Positions 35,212 to 44,087 of a stretch of 64,000 bases of DNA are shown in pieces (position 1 is the first letter of the stretch; the number at the start of each line of letters is the position of its first letter). Under the pieces are notes generated by a model that worked only from the letters and a program-made list of their open reading frames with translations, was not told the origin of the DNA and ran no database searches. The stretch covers positions 1,240,001 to 1,304,000 of the forward strand of contig JAHBXF010000001.1 of NCBI GenBank assembly GCA_019636615.1. The letters are read 5' to 3'. This DNA comes from Phycisphaeraceae bacterium (GTDB taxonomy: Bacteria > Planctomycetota > Phycisphaerae > Phycisphaerales > UBA1924). Both the position numbers and the translations under genes were made by a program.

Positions 35212-36302
35212 CCACGCGCTCCACCCATCGCCGCGAGAAGGCGCTCACCACCCTCGCCTCTCTGGCTCTCTTCGCCCCGTGCGCTGTCGCACAGAACGAC
35301 CCCAGCGGTATCGAGTTCGTCGCCATCACGCACCCCGGCAACGCGCCGTACCAGTCGATCTTCCCCTCCGACTTCGTGAACGGGCGGGGCAGGGTGGACT
35401 ATGAGTACCGCCTGGGCAAGTTTGAGGTCACCACCGCGCAGTGGGTCGAGTTCTTCAACGCTGCCTACGACCGCTCGGATGGGTTCTTTCCGCACCTGCG
35501 GCCACCGGGTCACTGGGGCGCCACGGCCACAACACCAAACACGCCGGGCGGCCTGCGCTGGGCAGTGCCCGCGGGCAACGAGATGATGCCTGTCGGCAAC
35601 ATTTCGTGGCGCATGGCCGCGATGTACTGCAACTGGCTGCACAACGACAAGAGCACCGACCGCAGCGCGTTCATGAACGGCGCGTACGACGTGAGCACCT
35701 TCGGCTTCAGCGGCGGGATCTTCACCGATCAACTCACGCGCCACGCCGACGCGCGCTACTGGATCCCGACGTGGGATGAATGGCTGAAGGCCGCCCACTA
35801 CGACCCGAACAAAGTGAACGCCGATGGCACCACCGGCGGCTGGTGGCAATACAGCAATGGGAGCGACACGCCGTACGTGTACGGCCCGCCGCCGTCGATG
35901 GGGGGAGTCGGCGAAGCGAACGCGGGGTTCACGACCCCCAGCCCGTTTGCGATCCCGCTGGGCTCATACGCAACCACCTCCCCCTGGGGCCTGTACGACA
36001 TGGCGGGGGGCACGACCGAGTGGACGGAGAGTATCTTCACGATCAATACTGGCCAGCACTATCGCATTTTTGATGGATCCTTTTGGAGTAGTAACGCGTT
36101 TCAGGCATCATTAGTAGATCAAGCAAGGAACGCGGGATCTGAATTCCCGCACATACCAACGTACGAGTTTGGTTTGAGAATCGCATCCATTATCCCCGCA
36201 CCTGGCCCGTGGGCCCTTGGTGCGAGTGCGTTTTGCACCCTTGGCCTACGTCGAAAACGAGGAAGTTCATGGCAAGATTCGGATCAGTCGCGTTCACCGT
36301 GA
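35208..36302 (+). CDS. SUMF1/FGE-fold secreted protein with PEP-CTERM tail (copy 2)
   Basis: 364 residues, clearly a paralogue of the preceding gene: the same FAPCAVAQ signal end, DPSGIEFVAI, YRLGKFEVTTAQWVEFFN, AAMYCNWLHNDKSTD, YWIPTWDEWLKAAHYDP and PWGLYDMAGGTTEWTE. The C-terminus has IPAPG, a short hydrophobic segment and RRKRG, a PEP-CTERM form, then a polar extension. The two genes are translationally coupled (ATGA), so they arose by tandem duplication and are probably co-exported and anchored together. Its 3' end overlaps the next gene start by 34 bases. Confidence 0.8.
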   Translation: MTTRSTHRREKALTTLASLALFAPCAVAQNDPSGIEFVAITHPGNAPYQSIFPSDFVNGRGRVDYEYRLGKFEVTTAQWVEFFNAAYDRSDGFFPHLRPPGHWGATATTPNTPGGLRWAVPAGNEMMPVGNISWRMAAMYCNWLHNDKSTDRSAFMNGAYDVSTFGFSGGIFTDQLTRHADARYWIPTWDEWLKAAHYDPNKVNADGTTGGWWQYSNGSDTPYVYGPPPSMGGVGEANAGFTTPSPFAIPLGSYATTSPWGLYDMAGGTTEWTESIFTINTGQHYRIFDGSFWSSNAFQASLVDQARNAGSEFPHIPTYEFGLRIASIIPAPGPWALGASAFCTLGLRRKRGSSWQDSDQSRSP

Positions 36303-37202
36303 TGGCGGTTGTTGGATTAACTGCCGCAGCGCATGCGCAATGCACCAGTTGCGCCTCTGGCTCGGGCGACATTCGAGTGGTGCGGATTCCAAGCGCGTCA
36401 GGTCAGCCGGGCATGGGTACACCTCAGGATCTCTTTTGTACCGCCGCCGGCACCGACTTCACGATCAACCTCGCCGCCTACTCGTGGAGCACCGACGACT
36501 GGGTTATTCACGTCTACGACTGTGCCTCTTCGAGCACGCCGACGCAAAGCATCGGCAAGATCTCGATCATTGGCGATCCGGCGGGCATTATCAGCCTTGC
36601 AATCTTTGTGGCTGGATCAAACGATCTGTGGTCGGAGTCTGAAGTGACGGGTCTGACAAACGCGGCTGTCAACTTCTCCGGCTTGACCATCGACGACCCA
36701 GACGTTCGCGCCAAGACTCGCGTCTCCGTCGCCATCGCTGGCGACCTCACACAGGTCCACACAGCATCTGCTGGCATCCACGCCAACCAGATCGTGCGAA
36801 TCCAGGCGGAAGGCCGCGCCGGCCCGAACGACACATGGATCGGCGGCAACATCGCGGGCGATATAACGGCAGATGGAGCGTACCCGCTCCTTGGCGGCAC
36901 TCTTGACGCCATCGGCAATGTCCGCGCGTGGAACTCCATCTCGGGCACAGTTGCCGCGATGTCCGAGTACATCGGCGCCGTACGCGTCGTCGGTGACCCC
37001 GGGAGCACGCCCGCGATCGGTGGTATTTCGGGCGACATTCTCGCACTCGGTTCTACCGCCCGCATCAGCGGCATCTACTCCACCGGCCCCATCGGCAATG
37101 GCGAGCCCGACGCGGCCAGCCGACTTCTGTCAGCCGCGCGGCGTTGACGGCAACGACGTCGAAGTCTTCTTCGTGGCATGGGAGGCCGGCCGCTGCGACT
37201 GA
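36269..37202 (+). pseudogene. Broken secreted protein with GC-type dockerin tail
   Basis: The ATG at 36269 (GAGGAAG upstream) opens a 292-codon frame with a signal peptide (AAAHAQ) and a repetitive beta-rich body (GNIAGDITADG, GAVRVVGDPGSTPAIGG, GDILALGSTARISGIYSTG). It stops at 37147. In another frame the sequence continues PADF...VDGNDVEVFFVAWEAGRCD and ends at 37202. That is the last EF-hand-like half of a GC-type dockerin domain such as the one at 62062. The body and dockerin therefore belong to one gene broken by a deletion that removed its middle and shifted the frame near 37105. The intact gene would have been longer. Confidence 0.7.
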
Positions 37203-37533
37203 TTGTGCTGCCACGCTTCCGCCGGCCAGCCCCCCACCCCCCACATCTCCCCGTCTCTCCAACTGGGTTCGCAAAATGTTTGGAAGAATCTTCTGGTCCT
37301 GAGGCAACACCCGGGCCGACTCTCCCGAACAGGAGTGGGGCGGGCACGATCCGCCGGCACGTCGTGGGGGGTCTGCCCGCGTGGCCCCGGAGCGACGGGC
37401 CCTGTTCCTGCCCTTTCCGGGCGGGATATCTTGTTGATCTGTTCCCGGGTTTCTTCAACCCGGTCTATGGTGTTGATGTATGCCTGAGTGTGCCAGCCGC
37501 CGCGCCTGTCGCGCGTCCAGTCGGAGCCAAGCC
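37203..37533. other. Interval before the pseudopilin gene
   Basis: No gene supported. It contains a small hairpin CCGGGTT-TCTTC-AACCCGG (37445-37463) about 70 bp before the pseudopilin ATG, possibly part of its leader. No terminator is visible for the broken gene upstream. Confidence 0.45.
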
Positions 37534-38595
37534 ATGTCCGCGACCAAACGATCCCTCTCCCGCCGCGCGCTGCCCATCACCAGGGGCTTCAGCCTTGTCG
37601 AACTGCTGGTGGTCATCGCGATCATCGCGCTGGTGGTCTCGATTGTCATCCCGGCGGTGGGTTCGGCCCGTCGCCAGGCGAAGCGCAGCGACACGATCAA
37701 TCTGGCCAACTCGCTCTCGCAGGCCTGCAGCCAGTTCAACCTGGACCAGCGCCGCCTGCCGGGCTATTTCACGGCCCGCGAGATGGGCGCGGCCGAGAAC
37801 GCCGCGCGGGGCATGAGCGCCCTGCAGAACGTGATGCTCGACCTTGCCGGCGGCATCATCGAGGGCAACGCGACCGGGCCCAACATCGCCCAGAACGTGG
37901 GCCCCACCAATGCCTCGACGGTGAACGTGGATGTCAACCTCATCGGCACCCCGACGGGCACGAACAAGGCCTATTTCGCGCCGCGGGCGCGGAACTTCAA
38001 ATCTCAGGACCCCAGCGGGCCAGACGCCAACGACGCGGGCGACCGCGCCTCGAGCATCCCCGGCCACAAGCGCCTGCCCGAACTGGTCGACTCTGACGGC
38101 ACCCCCCTCATGATCTGGGTTGAAGACCAGACCGCCACCACGCCCATCACCAGCCAGACGACGTTCAGCAACAACTTCGTGCAGAAAGACTCGTCCAACT
38201 CGGCGCGCCTGGCCCGTTACTACTGGAACAGCAACGCGGCCTTCCTCTCGGCCGTTCCGTCCGGCGTGGGCAAGAAGCGCAAGAACCAGGTGGAAGAGTC
38301 GCTCATCGGCGAGAACGGCGGCGGCTGGCAGAACCTCGCGGCGTTCATGGGCAACCCCGCCTCGCCGCTGCCCTACTCCAGCACCGCCACCGCGCAGCAG
38401 ATCTACCCCACCGGAGGCCGCGGGGCCTTTGTCATCCACGCCGCGGGCAGCGACGGCATCTTCTTCGGGGCCGACGACCGCGGCGGCAAGCGTCTGCGTT
38501 CGACGGGCAACCAGGTGTATTACGGGCAGAACTTCATCCCCACCACCGAAGACATCATCCTCAACTTTGACGATGTCGTCATCCCCGGCGGCTGA
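37534..38595 (+). CDS. Type II secretion/type IV pilin-like protein (pseudopilin)
   Basis: 353 residues from the ATG at 37534, preceded by GGAG. The N-terminus has the prepilin cleavage and methylation motif RGFSLVELLVVIAIIALVV: a basic leader, Gly before Phe+1, and Glu at +5. A GspO/PilD-type peptidase would cut between Gly and Phe. The rest is a globular head with no recognised domain, including IGENGGGWQNLAAFMGNP. It is much longer than GspG (about 145 residues). The gene stands alone, 14 kb from the secretin cluster, so it may be a minor pilin. A terminator follows. Confidence 0.85.
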   Translation: MSATKRSLSRRALPITRGFSLVELLVVIAIIALVVSIVIPAVGSARRQAKRSDTINLANSLSQACSQFNLDQRRLPGYFTAREMGAAENAARGMSALQNVMLDLAGGIIEGNATGPNIAQNVGPTNASTVNVDVNLIGTPTGTNKAYFAPRARNFKSQDPSGPDANDAGDRASSIPGHKRLPELVDSDGTPLMIWVEDQTATTPITSQTTFSNNFVQKDSSNSARLARYYWNSNAAFLSAVPSGVGKKRKNQVEESLIGENGGGWQNLAAFMGNPASPLPYSSTATAQQIYPTGGRGAFVIHAAGSDGIFFGADDRGGKRLRSTGNQVYYGQNFIPTTEDIILNFDDVVIPGG

Positions 38596-38626
38596 GCGGG
38601 GCCGCCCGATCAACGTTCAACACCGG

Positions 38627-38651
38627 GGCCCGGGTCATCCCGGGCCTCTTT
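38627..38651 (+). terminator. Intrinsic terminator after the pseudopilin gene
   Basis: GGCCCGGG (38627-38634) and CCCGGGCC (38639-38646) form an eight-pair stem with a TCAT loop, followed by TCTTTG. Confidence 0.7.
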
Positions 38652-38690
38652 GCTTCACCCGCGCCGCGGCGCCCCTACGCTCCACCCCGC

Positions 38691-39596
38691 GTGACCAGCA
38701 GCGCAATTACCATCGAATCGCTCACGCGCCGGTACGGCAGTCGGCGCGGCGTCGAGAACATCAACCTCTCGATTCCCCCCGGCTCGCTCTACGGCTTTTT
38801 GGGCCCCAACGGCGCGGGGAAAACCACGGCCATCCGCGTGCTGCTGGGCTTTCTGCGGCCCACCTCCGGGCGTGCCACCGTGCTGGGCCTTGACTGCTGG
38901 TCGCAGTCGGCTCGCATCAAGCACGACGTGGGCGCCATCCCCGGCGACCTGCGCCTCTGGCCCTGGCTCACCGGCCGCTCGGCCCTCGCCCTCTTTGGCC
39001 GAATCCGCGGACGCGACATCCGCCGGCGCGGCGAAGAACTCGCCGAAGAACTCAGCCTCGACCTCTCCGTGCCGGTGCGCAAGATGTCGCGCGGCACGCG
39101 CCAGAAACTCGGCCTGGTCCTCTGCATGGCCCACCAGCCCAGGGTTCTCATTCTCGACGAACCAACCACCGCCCTCGACCCGCTCGTGCAAGACCGCCTG
39201 CGGGGCATCCTGCGCAGGCTCGCGGCCGGCGGCGTCACCGCGTTCTTCAGCAGCCACACCCTGAGCGAGGTCGAAGACCTGTGCGAGCGAATCGCTATCG
39301 TGCGCGAGGGCCGCATCGTCGCCGACAGCACGCTCGACGCCCTCAAACAGCAGGCCCACCACGAGGTCTTCATCCGCTGGGCGCCCGGGGGCGCGCCGCA
39401 CCAGGCACCGCCCTTCCTCTCGCTCAGCGTGCACACGCCCGAGTGCTGGCGGGGCAGGCTCTCGGGCCCCGTGGGCCCGCTGGTGCGGTTCCTCGGCGAG
39501 TGCCGTGTTGACGACGTGCGCATCGCCCGCCCTGACCTCGAAGAAATCTTCGCGCGTTATTACGAGAACGCCCCGCCGGAGAGGGGGCGGCCATGA
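38691..39596 (+). CDS. ABC transporter ATP-binding protein (ABC-2 type)
   Basis: A 301-residue cytoplasmic ATPase from a GTG start. Walker A GPNGAGKTT (38-46), signature KMSRGTRQKLGL (a degenerate form common in ABC-2 exporters), Walker B VLILDEPTTALDP and the H-loop SSHTLSEVEDL. The last 80 residues form the extension that contacts the permease. Its stop overlaps the permease start (ATGA), so the two make one transporter. CcmA/NatA-like members export drugs, ions or polysaccharides; the substrate is unknown. Confidence 0.88.
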   Translation: MTSSAITIESLTRRYGSRRGVENINLSIPPGSLYGFLGPNGAGKTTAIRVLLGFLRPTSGRATVLGLDCWSQSARIKHDVGAIPGDLRLWPWLTGRSALALFGRIRGRDIRRRGEELAEELSLDLSVPVRKMSRGTRQKLGLVLCMAHQPRVLILDEPTTALDPLVQDRLRGILRRLAAGGVTAFFSSHTLSEVEDLCERIAIVREGRIVADSTLDALKQQAHHEVFIRWAPGGAPHQAPPFLSLSVHTPECWRGRLSGPVGPLVRFLGECRVDDVRIARPDLEEIFARYYENAPPERGRP

Positions 39597-40432
39597 ACCT
39601 CGGGCCCATCAACATCGGCCTTGTGCAGCGGTCGCTGCGCGAGGTCATCTGGACGACCCTGGTGCTGGCGCTCATCTCGGGCACGGTCTCGGGGCTGCTG
39701 GCCTATGCCCTGCCGCGCGTGCAGGCGCGGTTCATGCAGCGCAACTTCATCCCGCCCGGCGTGCGGCAGTTCCGCGATGCCATCTTCGGGTTTGATTCCA
39801 CGGGGTCTTCGGTATCAGACATCGCCTTCGCGCTGGCCTGGAGCCACCCCATCGTCATCGCGCTGCTCGCGGCGCACGCCATCATCGTGTGCACGCGCAC
39901 GCTCGCGGCGGAGGTTGAGCGCGGCACCGTGGATGTTCTGCTGGCCCTGCCCGTCTCGCGTGCGAGGCTGTTCTTCAGCGAAACCGCGGCGTGGCTGCTG
40001 ACCGCGGCCGTGCTTCTGGGCGCGGTGTACGCCGGGAGTTGGACGGGCGCGAGGTTCATCCCGCCCGAGCACCGCCCGGACTTTGGCCGCCTGCTGATGG
40101 TGCTGTGCAACCTGTCGCTGGTGTACGGCGTGATCGGCGCCACGGCCATGCTGGGGGGCGTGCTCACCGATCGTCGCGTGCGCGCCGTGCTGGCCACGAT
40201 CATTCTCACCATCGGCTCGGTGCTGATCAACTTTCTGTACACGCTCGATCCGTCGCTTGAGTTCACCAAACACCTGAGGTTCCTGAGCGTGCTTGATTAC
40301 TACCGCCCGGTGCGCATGCTCATGGAGGGTGCCTGGCCGCTGCGCGACATGGCCATCCTGGGCGGGGCGATCGTCGCCCTGTGGACGGCGGCCCTGGCCG
40401 TGCTCTCTCGCCGCGACGTGACGACAACATAG
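39593..40432 (+). CDS. ABC-2 type transporter permease
   Basis: A 279-residue inner-membrane protein with six hydrophobic segments (about 20-40, 75-95, 125-150, 165-190, 200-218 and 245-268). The stretch AAEVERGTVDVLLALPVSRARLFFSE, between the second and third segments, is the family's typical cytoplasmic loop. It is translationally coupled to the ATPase. Together they form an exporter of unknown substrate. Confidence 0.85.
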   Translation: MNLGPINIGLVQRSLREVIWTTLVLALISGTVSGLLAYALPRVQARFMQRNFIPPGVRQFRDAIFGFDSTGSSVSDIAFALAWSHPIVIALLAAHAIIVCTRTLAAEVERGTVDVLLALPVSRARLFFSETAAWLLTAAVLLGAVYAGSWTGARFIPPEHRPDFGRLLMVLCNLSLVYGVIGATAMLGGVLTDRRVRAVLATIILTIGSVLINFLYTLDPSLEFTKHLRFLSVLDYYRPVRMLMEGAWPLRDMAILGGAIVALWTAALAVLSRRDVTTT

Positions 40433-40445
40433 GAGATTCCATCGC

Positions 40446-40853
40446 ATGGTCACCATCAATGTGCGGTATTCCGGCGGCAAGAAGTGCGACCTGGCGCACC
40501 CCGAGGGGGCCGCGCTGCGCACCGACGCCCCGCGCGACATCGGGGGCGACGCCAGCGCGTTCAGCCCGACAGACCTGATCGCCGCGGGGCTGGCCAGTTG
40601 CATCCTCACGACGATCGCGATGTGGGCCGAGCGGCAGGGCATCGACATCACCGGGGCGACGGCGCACGTCGAGAAGCACATGAGCGTGCCGCCCGCGCCG
40701 CGGCGCATCGCACGCCTGCCGGTGGTGGTCACGCTGCCGGCGGGCCTTGCCCCCGAGGTGCGCGAGCGCGCCGAGCGCGTGGGGCACGCCTGCCCGGTGC
40801 ACGCGAGCCTTCACCCCGAGGTTGATGCGAGTATCGAATACCGCTACGCCTGA
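40446..40853 (+). CDS. OsmC-family peroxiredoxin-like protein
   Basis: A 135-residue protein of the OsmC/Ohr superfamily, which reduces organic hydroperoxides with two active-site cysteines. Cys52 lies in the GLASCILTTI helix and Cys116 in VGHACPVHASLH; both are in the expected places. It begins 14 bp after the permease on the same strand, so it may belong to the same transcript. The start codon follows GGAG eight bases upstream. Confidence 0.9.
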   Translation: MVTINVRYSGGKKCDLAHPEGAALRTDAPRDIGGDASAFSPTDLIAAGLASCILTTIAMWAERQGIDITGATAHVEKHMSVPPAPRRIARLPVVVTLPAGLAPEVRERAERVGHACPVHASLHPEVDASIEYRYA

Positions 40854-40859
40854 AGCGCG

Positions 40860-41339
40860 TTATTCGGGCGAGAAGAGGGGCGCGGGGGGCGGGTCGTCTT
40901 CGGCGCGGGCCAGGTGCCCGACGTGCTCGAAGAGCCCCTCGAAGAAGTCGGAGACGAAGCCGTCGGGGTTGTCTTGCAGGCGCTTGGACATCGCGTCGAA
41001 GATCGCAACGACGACGGGCGCCTCATCGCCGCCGACCAGCGCGAGGTATTCGTCCTCCCCGTCGCGCACATACTTCCAGTCGAACCACGCCGCGTGCCGC
41101 AGCAGGTCGCCCACGACCGCGCCGAGCATGCTCACCAGCGTGTGTTCGTCCGGGCGGTCGTCTTCGGGCGCCGCGTGCCACCAGCGCACGAGTTCATCGC
41201 AGACCTGGCAGGTGTCGGGCTCGGCCTCCGGGGCCAGCCCCTCGGCCTCGATGACGGAGAAGAAAAACGCGATGGTGTCGCACAGGGAGATGCGCTCTTC
41301 TTCGGTCAGGTCCCGCGTGATCAGGTTGTGTTCAGACAT
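40860..41339 (-). CDS. Acidic hypothetical protein
   Basis: 159 residues, very acidic, soluble and helix-rich (DLTEEERISLCDTIAFFFSVIE, SMLGAVVGDLLRHAAWFDWKYV). The pattern of a short domain with VVGDLLRH...DWKYVRDGEDEYLAL slightly resembles DUF3806. It is convergent with the OsmC gene and divergent from the carboxylase gene. Function unknown. Confidence 0.65.
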   Translation of the reverse strand: MSEHNLITRDLTEEERISLCDTIAFFFSVIEAEGLAPEAEPDTCQVCDELVRWWHAAPEDDRPDEHTLVSMLGAVVGDLLRHAAWFDWKYVRDGEDEYLALVGGDEAPVVVAIFDAMSKRLQDNPDGFVSDFFEGLFEHVGHLARAEDDPPPAPLFSPE

Positions 41340-41458
41340 CGGGGCTCCTTGTTCACGCCGCGGGGCGGGGCGCCGTTTCGGGCGCCGCGACCTCGCGGGA
41401 AGGCGTGCATCTGGGCGTTCTTGGGGGCGGTGGCGTGTGAAGACGATGGGTGGGTCGT

Positions 41459-41486
41459 GGGGTCGCGGGGACGTGGGGACGTGGGG
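41459..41486 (+). other. G-quadruplex-type tract upstream of the carboxylase gene
   Basis: Four runs of four G separated by TCGC, ACGT and ACGT, placed about 40 bp before the carboxylase start on the non-template strand. The motif satisfies the standard intramolecular quadruplex pattern; folding has not been shown. Confidence 0.5.
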
Positions 41487-41527
41487 ACGGCGCGGGGTTG
41501 AAGCGCACCCCGCTACTCTAGCACCCT

Positions 41528-43408
41528 ATGAGCACGCCCCAGACCGCCGCGAGCGCGCTGCGCACCATCACCCAGGAGACCCTGCTCGCCGAGGCGAAGA
41601 TCCGCGAAGGCGGGGGGGCCAAGGCCATCGACCGCCAGCACGAGAAGGGGCGGCTGACCGCGCGCGAGCGTGTCGACCGGCTGATAGACCCGGGCACGTT
41701 CTTCCAGGAGTTTGGCCTGTGGGCGGCCTATGGAATGTACAAAGAGCACGGGGGGGCGCCCGCGGCGGGCGTGGTGACGGGCATCGGCGTGGTGCAGGGG
41801 CGGCGGTGCATGATCATCGCCAACGACGCCACAGTGAAGGCGGGCGCGTTTTTCCCGATGACGTGCAAGAAGATCATCCGGGCGCAGACCATCGCCATGA
41901 TGGCGCGCCTGCCGCTGATCTATCTGGTCGACAGCGCGGGCGTCTACCTGCCGCTGCAGGAGGATGTCTTCCCGGACACGGACGACTTCGGGCGGATCTT
42001 CCGCAACAACGCGGTGATCTCCGCGGCGGGCATCCCGCAGGTCGCGGCGATCATGGGGTATTGCGTGGCGGGCGGGGGCTACCTGCCCGTGCTGTGCGAC
42101 ACGCTGCTGATGACCGAGGGGAGCGGGCTGTACCTGGCGGGGCCCGCGCTCGTGAAGGCGGCGATCGGGCAGGTGGTGACCGATGAGGAACTCGGCGGGG
42201 CCGAGATGCACGCGGCCATCAGCGGGACGATTGACTTCAAGGAACCGACAGACGAGACGTGCATCGCGCGGCTGCGCGAGTTGATCAGCAAGTATCCGCG
42301 CACGCGGACCCACGGCCTGCTGAAGGATCTCAACGAAGAGTTGGCGAGCCTGCAATGGGTGGCGAGCCACGGTCTGGCATGCTCGGGCGAAGACGGCGCG
42401 AGCGAAACAAAAGATTACATGGCATGGTACCGGGAAAAGTGCGGCGAGGTGGTTTCAGAAGGCGAGATGGCCCGCCGGTTCAAGCGCATCGACGAGATCC
42501 TTGAGCGTCAAGCCCCGAAGGTGATGCAGCCCTTTCGCGGCGTCGATGATGTGTACGCCTTGTTCACCGACAAGGCGGGCGCGCAGTACGACGTAAAGGA
42601 CGTGATTGAATGCTTGGTGGATGCCAGGGCCGGGGCCCGGGCGAGCACAGGCGGGGCCACCCCGGAGCCGGACTTTGACGAGTACAAGGCCGAGTATGGC
42701 CAGTCGATCGTGTGCGGCTACGCGAAGATCGGCGGGCACCCGTGCGGGATCGTGGCGAACCAGAAGAAACTGGTGCAGCGGACGATGCCGGGGGGCAAAG
42801 ACGGGCCGACGAAGGCGGTGCAGATGCCCGGGGTGATTTATGATGACTCGGCGGGCAAGGCCGCGCGGTTCATCATGGACTGCAATCAGCGGAAGATCCC
42901 CATCATCTTCCTGCACGACACCACGGGCTTCATGGTGGGGCGCGACAGCGAGCAGGGGGGGATCATCCGCGCGGGCGCGAAGATGGTCAACGCGATGAGC
43001 AACTGCATCGTGCCCAAGATCGTGGTGATCATGGGCGGTTCGTACGGCGCGGGCAACTACGCGATGTGCGGCCGAGCCTTCGACCAGTTCCTGGCCTTCG
43101 CGTGGCCCGGCGCCAAGTGCGCCGTGATGGGCGCCAATCAGGCCACGGGCGTGCTGACGACGATCGAAGAGGCGAGCCGCAAGCGCAAGGGCGAGGCCAT
43201 CGACGAAGAAACGCACAAGGCGATCTACAGCGCGATCCACGCGGGGTATACCGAGCAGGCCGACATCCGCCACGCCGCGGCGCGCGGCTGGCTCGACCGC
43301 ATCATCGAGCCCCACCGCACACGCGAAGAACTGATCGCCGCGCTGGCGGCGGCGGCGCAGGGGTGGGACTACAAGCGAGATTTTAAAACGGGCGTGTTGC
43401 AGACGTGA
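41528..43408 (+). CDS. Acyl-CoA carboxylase, carboxyltransferase (beta) subunit
   Basis: A 626-residue enzyme that transfers carboxyl from biotin to an acyl-CoA (propionyl-CoA or methylcrotonyl-CoA type). Domain 1 has KGRLTARERVDRLIDPGTF, DATVKAGAFFPMTCKKIIRA, LIYLVDSAGVYLPLQ and MGYCVAGGGYLPVLCD. Domain 2 has HPCGIVANQKK, PIIFLHDTTGFMVG, VIMGGSYGAGNYAMCG and the C-terminal IDRI-like WLDRIIEPHRTRE. The usual length is about 535. The excess is an insertion of about 85 residues between the domains, from LISKYPRTRTHGLLKDLNEE to KVMQPFRG. No biotin carboxylase or carrier gene is adjacent. Confidence 0.9.
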   Translation: MSTPQTAASALRTITQETLLAEAKIREGGGAKAIDRQHEKGRLTARERVDRLIDPGTFFQEFGLWAAYGMYKEHGGAPAAGVVTGIGVVQGRRCMIIANDATVKAGAFFPMTCKKIIRAQTIAMMARLPLIYLVDSAGVYLPLQEDVFPDTDDFGRIFRNNAVISAAGIPQVAAIMGYCVAGGGYLPVLCDTLLMTEGSGLYLAGPALVKAAIGQVVTDEELGGAEMHAAISGTIDFKEPTDETCIARLRELISKYPRTRTHGLLKDLNEELASLQWVASHGLACSGEDGASETKDYMAWYREKCGEVVSEGEMARRFKRIDEILERQAPKVMQPFRGVDDVYALFTDKAGAQYDVKDVIECLVDARAGARASTGGATPEPDFDEYKAEYGQSIVCGYAKIGGHPCGIVANQKKLVQRTMPGGKDGPTKAVQMPGVIYDDSAGKAARFIMDCNQRKIPIIFLHDTTGFMVGRDSEQGGIIRAGAKMVNAMSNCIVPKIVVIMGGSYGAGNYAMCGRAFDQFLAFAWPGAKCAVMGANQATGVLTTIEEASRKRKGEAIDEETHKAIYSAIHAGYTEQADIRHAAARGWLDRIIEPHRTREELIAALAAAAQGWDYKRDFKTGVLQT

Positions 43409-43442
43409 GGGGAAGGCACGCCGCGCGGCAAGGTGAAGTGGG

Positions 43443-43515
43443 ATGGGTGCGTCACCCAGTAAGAAACAGTGGCACTCGCAAGAGTTCAAGATGGAGGTGA
43501 TGCGGGCGGGAGAGG
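43443..43515 (+). pseudogene. Possible IS3 orfA N-terminal fragment
   Basis: About 24 codons from an ATG read MGASPSKKQWHSQEFKMEVM, which resembles the start of IS3-family orfA proteins (KKxWSxEFKxEVV). The frame then loses similarity and runs into the 3' end of the toxin gene on the other strand. Probably the scar of an IS3 insertion; too short to be certain. Confidence 0.35.
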
Positions 43516-43857
43516 ACTCTCACGGCGCCCCATCTCGACGAGTGCAACGCCGCTCTTCATGAGGTCCAGAGCCTTGGGAAGAGTCGTGGACAGATAGTCG
43601 CGAAGAGCGCGATTTGTGACGTTCCCGACTCTCAGCCACAGAATCTGTGGTGGCGCATCAAGGCGAGTGACCAGGTCCGCAAAGTCGTCGTCCTTGGAGA
43701 GAATCACATGCCCGGATGTTCTTAGCGCGGCGAAGATCCGGGCATCATCTTCGGTTGCGAACGGCGTTGCCCGGATATGCACGCATTCCACGCCGAACGT
43801 CGCCTCGATCCACGGCGCAATAGCGGGAGGGAGCTGGGCATCGACCCAGATTTTCAC
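43486..43857 (-). CDS. PIN-like toxin, DUF5615 family
   Basis: A 123-residue protein of the DUF5615 group, a VapC/Mut7-C-like PIN nuclease fold. Visible features are MKIWVDAQLPPAIAPWIE with the first conserved Asp, ARIFAALRTSGHVILSKDDDFADL with the acidic KDDDF cluster, and PPQILWLRVGN. These acidic residues form the metal site in PIN enzymes, which cleave RNA. It overlaps the DUF433 gene by four bases; DUF433-DUF5615 pairs are a known toxin-antitoxin arrangement. Confidence 0.85.
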   Translation of the reverse strand: MKIWVDAQLPPAIAPWIEATFGVECVHIRATPFATEDDARIFAALRTSGHVILSKDDDFADLVTRLDAPPQILWLRVGNVTNRALRDYLSTTLPKALDLMKSGVALVEMGRRESPLPPASPPS

Positions 43858-44087
43858 GCCGCGACCTCACCGTGCGATGCCCTGCGGGATGCAAAAACGA
43901 GCGAGGCCCGGATATCTTCGCGCTCGAGATCGGGGAAGTCGGCCAGGATTTCATCTTCGCTGACGCCTTCGGCAAGCATCTGGAGGATGTCCATGACTCT
44001 GATCCGCATGCCGCGGATGCACGGCCTGCCGCCGCACACGCCTGGTTGCTGTGTGATCCGGGTGAGCAGTTGGTCGGCGTTGGTCAT
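43854..44087 (-). CDS. DUF433 antitoxin
   Basis: A 77-residue DUF433 protein: ITQQPGVCGGRPCIRGMRIRVMDILQMLAEG, then SEDEILADFPDLEREDIRASLVFAS. The fold carries a helix-turn-helix and acts as antitoxin to DUF5615 toxins; it probably also represses its own promoter. It precedes the toxin and is coupled to it (ATGA). Confidence 0.85.
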   Translation of the reverse strand: MTNADQLLTRITQQPGVCGGRPCIRGMRIRVMDILQMLAEGVSEDEILADFPDLEREDIRASLVFASRRASHGEVAA

